Position numbers and translations under genes: made by a program. A DNA stretch of 20,950 nt. Origin: an archaeon (GTDB lineage Archaea; Thermoproteota; Bathyarchaeia; TCS64). Below the pieces are notes generated by a model that had not been told where the DNA came from, searched no databases, and worked only from the letters and a program-made list of their open reading frames with translations. The stretch is from positions 1 through 20,950 of the forward strand of contig JAHLLU010000009.1 of assembly GCA_020444005.1 (NCBI GenBank), in the 5' to 3' direction. Positions within the stretch are counted from its first letter, which is position 1. Each line of letters begins with the position of its first letter. Shown here one piece after another: positions 16,494 to 20,950 of the stretch.

Positions 16494-17426
16494 TTACTGC
16501 ATCCTGTAGTACCATTTCATCCACTCGACTGTACGTCTGATGCCCTCCTCAGGGGGAACCTTTGGATCATGTTTCAGATCATGAATGGCTCTGCTACAGT
16601 CGATGGTTTTAATCTGAGTCGTATGAGGTTCTGATTCCTTGTACGTAACAAGACTATCATCGACACCGACGGCTTCTAGAATGATGTCGCTGTATTCTTT
16701 GATGGTTTTCTCCCACTCTGGGCGTCCACCGACATTGTAGACCATACCCGGTTTGAAGTTATCAACTATATTTGCCCAAGTTCTACAGCTATCCTCAACA
16801 TAGTCTATGATACGTTTGTGTCCTGTGTAGACGGTGTATGGGATTTCATGTAGGGCGTTATGTATGAATTTCGGTATGAAGCCCCTGTAGGGTGTGTAGT
16901 GTTCGTGGGGACCGTAGCAGTTTACTGGTCGTACTCTTACTATTTGGTTGCCGTGCATTTTCGCCATGTTCATGCACATCAACTCGCCCGCCCATTTTGT
17001 TATGGCGTAATCATTCATCTGGTACGTTTCCTTAATCGGAGTATTCTCCATGACATCCTCTGTCATGGTATTCTGATAGTCTCCGTATACCTCGGCACTG
17101 CTGTAAAAGATGAGTCCAAATTTCTCGGCTGCTTGTAATTTTAGTATGTTTTTTAGTCCAACACAGTTTGTCTGCCAGAGGTTTTCATAATAATCCTCAC
17201 CGTTCCAGCGACCATACTCCGCTGCAAGATGATAAACAAAATCAAAATCATTGTTACAGACTATTTTTTCAAGTTGACGATAGCTACGGACATCACACCG
17301 GGTATAATCTACGCGGTCCGTGTTATACAGGTCAATACTATGTACCTTGTGACCTCGTTGTTGAAGTTCGTTAACAAGATTTGTACCAATAAAACCTGCT
17401 CCGCCTGTAACCAAGATTTTTAACAT
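16494..17426 (-). CDS. NAD-dependent sugar epimerase/dehydratase, first gene of the glycan operon
   Basis: Read from ATG 17426 this is a 310-residue extended SDR. It begins MLKILVTGGAGFIG and has HLAAEYG, YSSAEVYG, and the catalytic Y140 and K144 in Y-A-I-T-K. RPVNCYGPHE and RIIDYVEDSCRTW follow, as in the substrate domain of nucleotide-sugar epimerases. It is expected to modify a nucleotide sugar in the cytosol. The pair of adjacent SDR enzymes suggests two steps or two sugars. An ATG five codons upstream (17441) is possible. I prefer 17426 because a TATA-like CTTTTAAA (17456-17449) lies about 26 nt upstream, which would give a leaderless transcript starting at this ATG. It is the promoter-proximal gene of eleven genes on this strand. 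The exact activity is not assignable. Confidence 0.9.
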   Translation of the reverse strand: MLKILVTGGAGFIGTNLVNELQQRGHKVHSIDLYNTDRVDYTRCDVRSYRQLEKIVCNNDFDFVYHLAAEYGRWNGEDYYENLWQTNCVGLKNILKLQAAEKFGLIFYSSAEVYGDYQNTMTEDVMENTPIKETYQMNDYAITKWAGELMCMNMAKMHGNQIVRVRPVNCYGPHEHYTPYRGFIPKFIHNALHEIPYTVYTGHKRIIDYVEDSCRTWANIVDNFKPGMVYNVGGRPEWEKTIKEYSDIILEAVGVDDSLVTYKESEPHTTQIKTIDCSRAIHDLKHDPKVPPEEGIRRTVEWMKWYYRMQ

Positions 17427-17448
17427 GGAGTAGAGTTCCATGTTTTTC

Positions 17449-17456
17449 TTTAAAAG
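17449..17456 (-). promoter_or_regulatory. TATA box of the minus-strand glycan operon
   Basis: On the minus strand CTTTTAAA is centred about 26 nt upstream of the ATG at 17426, the distance expected for an archaeal leaderless mRNA. The upstream ATG at 17441 would lie inside the promoter-to-start interval and would be skipped by such a transcript. The region is a divergent promoter shared with the ABC permease gene. Confidence 0.5.
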
Positions 17457-17523
17457 CGCGTGTATGCATTGATGTGAGACAATTAGTCAGACACACGTGG
17501 TTTGGGTTAGTCAATAAAACCTC

Positions 17524-17533
17524 TTTTTATAAT
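17524..17533 (+). promoter_or_regulatory. TATA box of the ABC permease operon
   Basis: TTTTTATAAT is centred about 48 nt upstream of the ATG at 17577 and would give a leader of around 21 nt. That leader contains the Shine-Dalgarno-like GAGGA. It faces away from the glycan operon promoter, about 75 nt apart. Confidence 0.5.
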
Positions 17534-17565
17534 AGGAGATTATAGAAAATCTGCAAAGGGGGTCC

Positions 17566-17570
17566 GAGGA
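17566..17570 (+). promoter_or_regulatory. Ribosome binding site of the permease gene
   Basis: GAGGA lies 6 nt before the ATG at 17577. It is one of the few clear Shine-Dalgarno-type sites in the window, and it supports that start. Confidence 0.5.
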
Positions 17571-17576
17571 TTCGTT

Positions 17577-19124
17577 ATGTTTGAGAAAAAACAAATCAAA
17601 TCGATTATTCCTCAGATGATATTAGTGATTTTTCTATTTGGACCCATCATCGTTCTAGTAATAGACGCTTTTATCCAGTTATTACGTGACCCGAATCTCA
17701 TAATGCTAGCTGTGCCGGTTGGACGCAGATTCGGTTTATTACTTAACTCGTTGAAACTCGCAGCTACAGTGTCTATCACTGTAACGGTTATCGGGGTATT
17801 AGCTGGAAGCAAACTGGTCTATGAGGGGGGAAAGACGTGGAGCTGGATTAAATGGGGTTTCCTGTTGACTGCCCCTGTCCCTCCGTATATTCACTCGTTG
17901 GTCTGGTCGGGGATGGTCTCCAATGTCAACCAGTTGCTAAAGGGGGGAGGCATTAGTTTCTCGGGTTATGGGTTCGGCATTAGTTACCTTGTGGATACTA
18001 TGGCGTATTTGCCGCTTGGGGTTGGACTAGCCATGGTGGGTTTCATGCTGGTGGAGACTCCGGCAGTTGAAGCGGCTAGGTTATACAAGGAGAACTTTAG
18101 AGTTTTTATTGATGTTATTCTTCCCCTCGCCTCACCCATGATACTAGCAGCTTTGGGGTTTGTATTCATCTTGGTCATTACAGACTATAGCATACCGACA
18201 CTGTACAGTTATAGCGTGTATAGCTTGGAGATTTTCAGTGAGTTCAGTGCAAGCAATAATCCAGCTCACAGCGTCTGGCTCAGCATACCATTAGTATTGA
18301 TCACGACTCTCATGCTCGTAGTGAGTCTACGAGGGCTCAGAAACACTGTTCAGAGTAGCAGCGTAAACCGTGAGGAAAGCCTACAGTATTGGAGTTTCCC
18401 AGACAGGTTTAGCCAACTTCAATTACTCGCTGGGACGGTGATCATTATTCAAGTGGTTTTTCTCATTGGAGGATTATTGATCGAGACAGGTTCTCCGGAG
18501 AACATGTATTACGCTGTGGAGGCAGCGACTGATGACTTGGTTACATCGGCTATAATCGGGTTCGTTGGTGCTTTGCTTGGTGGTGGATTGGGATATGTGC
18601 TGTCTCTGCGACTTGGTAAGAGTTGGGTTTGGTGGATCTTGATTTCTCTGCCTCTTGCTTTGCCTTCGGCTATCGTAGGTATCGGGTTGATTGATGTGTA
18701 TAATACTTGGATTCCTTGGCTATATGGCACCATGGCGATGCCAGTTATCGCGGTTACCATACGGTTTGTAGCGATAGCCACTATTATCATATACACTCAG
18801 AGCAAACGAGTTGACCAGTTGCTCTTTGAGGCAGCTGAGTTATTAAAACGCGAAAAAAACCAAGACCTGTGGAAAGTCAAGCTACCACTACAGAAATATG
18901 GACTAGCAGCAGCGGTTGCAGCACTTGTAGCGTTTAATGTTGGGGAGCTTGGGAGCACCTTATTGGTGGTTCCCCCGGGTAGGGAAACCATTACGATCAG
19001 AATATTCAATTATCTTCACTACGGGGGATCAGAGGAAGTGGCTGGACTCTGCTTGCTGATTGTGGTGTTAATGATGACATTGACGGGTATAGCGTACAAA
19101 ACTTACGGGGGAAAAACAGATTGA
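17577..19124 (+). CDS. ABC transporter permease, fused two-domain (FbpB/ThiP type)
   Basis: This 515-residue polytopic protein has two homologous halves of about six membrane segments each, the usual size for fused FbpB/ThiP permeases. Each half has the EAA loop that docks the ATPase. The first is EAARLYKENF from residue 165, followed by DVILPLASP. The second is EAAELLKREK from residue 418, followed by WKVKLPLQK. The G of the canonical EAA consensus is replaced, but the L-P element after each loop is kept. It would form the channel for the solute delivered by the binding protein at 2311. The gene has its own TATA box and GAGGA site. It overlaps the ATPase gene by 4 nt (TTGA), which points to translational coupling. 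The family is firm; substrate (iron, thiamine or other) is open. Confidence 0.92.
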   Translation: MFEKKQIKSIIPQMILVIFLFGPIIVLVIDAFIQLLRDPNLIMLAVPVGRRFGLLLNSLKLAATVSITVTVIGVLAGSKLVYEGGKTWSWIKWGFLLTAPVPPYIHSLVWSGMVSNVNQLLKGGGISFSGYGFGISYLVDTMAYLPLGVGLAMVGFMLVETPAVEAARLYKENFRVFIDVILPLASPMILAALGFVFILVITDYSIPTLYSYSVYSLEIFSEFSASNNPAHSVWLSIPLVLITTLMLVVSLRGLRNTVQSSSVNREESLQYWSFPDRFSQLQLLAGTVIIIQVVFLIGGLLIETGSPENMYYAVEAATDDLVTSAIIGFVGALLGGGLGYVLSLRLGKSWVWWILISLPLALPSAIVGIGLIDVYNTWIPWLYGTMAMPVIAVTIRFVAIATIIIYTQSKRVDQLLFEAAELLKREKNQDLWKVKLPLQKYGLAAAVAALVAFNVGELGSTLLVVPPGRETITIRIFNYLHYGGSEEVAGLCLLIVVLMMTLTGIAYKTYGGKTD

Positions 19125-19741
19125 TCAATGTAGAAAAAATCAGTAAACGATACGGTCGAGTCACTGCACTAGCCGAGGCTTCACTCACGATACAAAAAGG
19201 GGAAACAGTGGGCATTCTCGGTCCAAGTGGCTCAGGAAAAACAACGCTACTCAGACTGATAGCGGGGTTTGAGCAACCCTCATATGGAAACATCAGTATT
19301 GATGAAAAGCTTGCCTCATCACCAGTGTATCTTCTTGAACCATCACTACGCGATATCAGCGCGGTTTTCCAGACACCGGCTCTTTGGCCAAACATGACTG
19401 TAATCGAAAACATCGAATATGTTCAGCCTGAACCTCAGACGGGTTTATTCCAGCGGGCAGGGTTATGGGAGTTACTGGATCGTTACCCTAATGAGTTATC
19501 TGGTGGTGAGGCTCGTAGAGTGAGTATTGTGCGTGCTTTGATGGCTGAGAAGAGTTATCTGTTGCTTGATGAGCCACTGGTGAATCTTAACCCGGAGCTT
19601 AAGACGGCGCTTCACGAGGTTATCGTTGAAGAGACCAAGCGAAGAGGTTTAGGGGTCTTGTATATCAGCCACGATGCATCTGAGTTGGAGTACGCGGATA
19701 AACGATACATGATGAGTGAGGGAAAGATTGGAGAAGAATAA
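19121..19741 (+). CDS. ABC transporter ATP-binding protein
   Basis: This 206-residue ATPase has Walker A GPSGSGKTT (34-42), Q-loop Q84 in FQTPALWP and signature LSGGEARRVSIVRAL (126-140). Walker B is LLLDEP with D150 and E151, and the switch histidine is H184 in ISHD. It energises import through the permease encoded just upstream. It is short: FbpC/PotA-type ATPases often have 350 residues, with a C-terminal regulatory domain that is absent here. The D-loop reads EPLVNLNPEL, with asparagine where aspartate is usual. Translation starts at a TTG (19121), overlapping the permease stop by 4 nt, preceded by GGGGG about 10 nt upstream. No in-frame ATG lies nearby. The gene is followed by an overlapping propeller gene. 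Confidence 0.92.
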   Translation: MINVEKISKRYGRVTALAEASLTIQKGETVGILGPSGSGKTTLLRLIAGFEQPSYGNISIDEKLASSPVYLLEPSLRDISAVFQTPALWPNMTVIENIEYVQPEPQTGLFQRAGLWELLDRYPNELSGGEARRVSIVRALMAEKSYLLLDEPLVNLNPELKTALHEVIVEETKRRGLGVLYISHDASELEYADKRYMMSEGKIGEE

Positions 19742-20741
19742 CACGACACCCATCATCGTATTGGCGTTAGTAGCATTGATTCTAGGTGGAATGATGTACC
19801 TTGGAAAACAAGAAACACCGGAAGTAGAGCCGCCAGTCTGGACTATATTGAATCCACCATCAGACGTAACCTGCATGGTTGAACAAGACGATGTACTCTG
19901 GGTCGGTGGAAAAGCAGGTGTAGTAAGCATAGATATAGAGACAAAAGAAGTCACGGATATTCCTTGCGGCGAACGCATGACCTATACACGGCACATGCTC
20001 GTTGATGGAGATACTCTCTGGATAGGGCATGACAGAGGCTTAACACGATACACCTCTGATGGGTGTAGAACCCTTACAGAGCAAGAGAGAATGGTGGATG
20101 ATCGTGTGAATTATCTTTTAAAGACAGAGGACACTCTCTGGGCTGGCACATGGCATGGAGCATATTTTCTACGGGACGGTGAATGGAGTAGGATCACAGA
20201 GGATGATGGTTTACTGGATAACTATGTAAACACAATGATCGAGGACAGCTATGGAGGCATATGGTTTGGGAGCTACACTGCGCCAAATGGCGGCATCAGC
20301 ATCTACATGGATGGAGAATGGCAATACTTCAGTACAGATAATGGGCTCGTCCACAACAATATTGTCCAGTTCTTTGAGGACACGGATGGATCTATCTGGG
20401 TTTCAACCGGATTAATGGATGTAGGTGCAGCGATTAAATTCATTTATAATGGTGAGGCTTGGGAGATAGCTGAAGTGCTTGATGATTCAGATGGTTTGCC
20501 ACTTGGTAAAATCCGTTCGGTCTACCGTGACCCTGATGGATATCTCTGGATAGGTTCAGAGAATAATGGTTTATCAGTGGAAACCGTTGAAGGTTTCAAG
20601 ATTTTGACCACGGAGGATGGTTTGAGCCACGATGAGGTGAAGGTCTATTTTGTGGCTTCTGATGGTGGTTTGTGGCTTGGTACCCGGAACGGTATTACTG
20701 TTTTGTCAAAGGATGATCTCGTGGATATAAGAGGCTCATAG
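19716..20741 (+). CDS. Membrane-anchored Reg_prop-type beta-propeller protein linked to the ABC transporter
   Basis: The 341-residue protein has a positively charged N-terminus and one membrane helix (about residues 12-30), so the bulk probably faces outside. It then has seven spaced repeats with a (L/I)-W-x-G-like core near residues 61, 101, 141, 182, 227, 277 and 319, for example LWVGGKAG, LWIGHDRG and LWLGTRNG. D-G-L turns (DDGLLDN, EDGLSHD) occur between them. This is the Reg_prop pattern of the sensor domains of hybrid two-component proteins, and seven copies make one seven-bladed propeller. No kinase or DNA-binding domain is attached. It probably senses, binds or scaffolds something for the transporter; function is unknown. 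GTG 19716 overlaps the ATPase gene by 26 nt. TTG 19728 is an alternative start with GAGGG upstream. Confidence 0.75.
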   Translation: MRERLEKNNTTPIIVLALVALILGGMMYLGKQETPEVEPPVWTILNPPSDVTCMVEQDDVLWVGGKAGVVSIDIETKEVTDIPCGERMTYTRHMLVDGDTLWIGHDRGLTRYTSDGCRTLTEQERMVDDRVNYLLKTEDTLWAGTWHGAYFLRDGEWSRITEDDGLLDNYVNTMIEDSYGGIWFGSYTAPNGGISIYMDGEWQYFSTDNGLVHNNIVQFFEDTDGSIWVSTGLMDVGAAIKFIYNGEAWEIAEVLDDSDGLPLGKIRSVYRDPDGYLWIGSENNGLSVETVEGFKILTTEDGLSHDEVKVYFVASDGGLWLGTRNGITVLSKDDLVDIRGS

Positions 20742-20802
20742 TGTTACGTTCACAATATTCCCAAAGTAATAAGTCATATAACAACCGCATTTTAGCGAAT
20801 AG

Positions 20803-20811
20803 AATATAAAC
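20803..20811 (+). promoter_or_regulatory. Possible TATA box for the right-edge ORF
   Basis: AATATAAAC lies about 40 nt upstream of the TTG at 20847, in the 105-nt gap after the propeller gene. No other feature is visible in that gap. Confidence 0.35.
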
Positions 20812-20846
20812 CAAATCAACAAACATTAGCCTCAAGGGGTCTCGCA

Positions 20847-20950
20847 TTGACAGAAGAACAAGGACCACAGAATACTATACAATTCCTATTAATGATGATC
20901 AAGGCATTGGTCACAAGCATACCACAGATGATCAAGAGCATGATCATAAC
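20847..20950 (+). CDS. Start of an unrecognised hydrophobic protein (cut by window end)
   Basis: An open frame without stops runs from TTG 20847 to the window end and encodes 34 complete residues. The first part is hydrophilic (T-E-E-Q-G-P-Q) and the rest is mostly hydrophobic, with two M-I-K segments (residues 17-19 and 28-30) that may form one membrane or amphipathic helix. AGGGG at 20835-20839 is placed as a ribosome binding site 7 nt before the TTG, and a TATA-like box lies upstream. ATG at 20892 is a later alternative. It is too short to assign a family or to be sure it is a gene. It could belong with the ABC/propeller operon, but the gap suggests separate transcription. Confidence 0.45.
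   Translation, partial: MTEEQGPQNTIQFLLMMIKALVTSIPQMIKSMII

Noticed and set aside
17492..17500. CACGTG-containing sequence in the divergent promoter as an operator
   Set aside because: A 6-bp palindrome is expected by chance at this length and has no repeated partner.
19006..19413. 135-residue open frame on the minus strand within the permease/ATPase genes
   Set aside because: It lies opposite strongly conserved ATPase motifs, has low-complexity serine/proline-rich content and no recognisable domain; it is a shadow frame.

Overview
The window looks archaeal. Most genes lack a Shine-Dalgarno sequence, and several have an A/T-rich TATA-like box about 25-50 nt upstream of the start. The Dol-P-mannose-synthase-like GT2 enzyme and the GT-C-like membrane protein also fit archaeal surface glycan loci. 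Nothing here fixes the lineage; an uncultivated archaeon (for example Asgard or Bathyarchaeia) is only a guess. I saw no rRNA, tRNA, CRISPR array, insertion sequence or integrase. No gene-free stretch exceeds 300 bases; the longest gaps are about 160 nt (3346-3504), 135 nt (17442-17576), 105 nt (20742-20846) and 103 nt (13285-13387).

Left part (1-3345, all + strand): the 3' end of a LarA/DUF2088-like gene, a metallo-beta-lactamase-fold hydrolase, an MFS transporter, and a membrane-anchored ABC substrate-binding protein of the ferric-iron-type family. That binding protein lacks the usual tyrosine pair of iron binders.

Middle part (3346-17441): a surface-glycan island. One very AT-rich + strand gene encodes a 971-residue multi-membrane GT-C-like protein with a large C-terminal domain carrying S-x-D-G-x-x-W repeats. 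It converges, with only 6 nt between stops, on an eleven-gene minus-strand operon. In transcription order that operon encodes two NAD-dependent sugar epimerases, a UDP-GlcNAc 2-epimerase (WecB-like), a Dol-P-mannose-synthase-like GT2, an N-acetyl sugar amidotransferase (WbpG-like), three GT4 glycosyltransferases, two sulfotransferases and a SAM methyltransferase. Together these predict a sulfated, possibly amidinated and methylated surface glycan. No flippase, polymerase, oligosaccharyltransferase or initiating phosphoglycosyltransferase is visible in the window.

Right part (17577-20950, + strand): a fused two-domain ABC permease, its short ATPase, and a membrane-anchored seven-repeat Reg_prop beta-propeller, all with overlapping genes, then the start of another small hydrophobic ORF. 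Permease and ATPase are the natural partners of the binding protein 14 kb away, so the glycan island appears to sit inside a split transporter locus. The most unusual items are the GT-C/propeller chimera, the propeller coupled to the ABC transporter, and the binding protein with a changed ligand motif.
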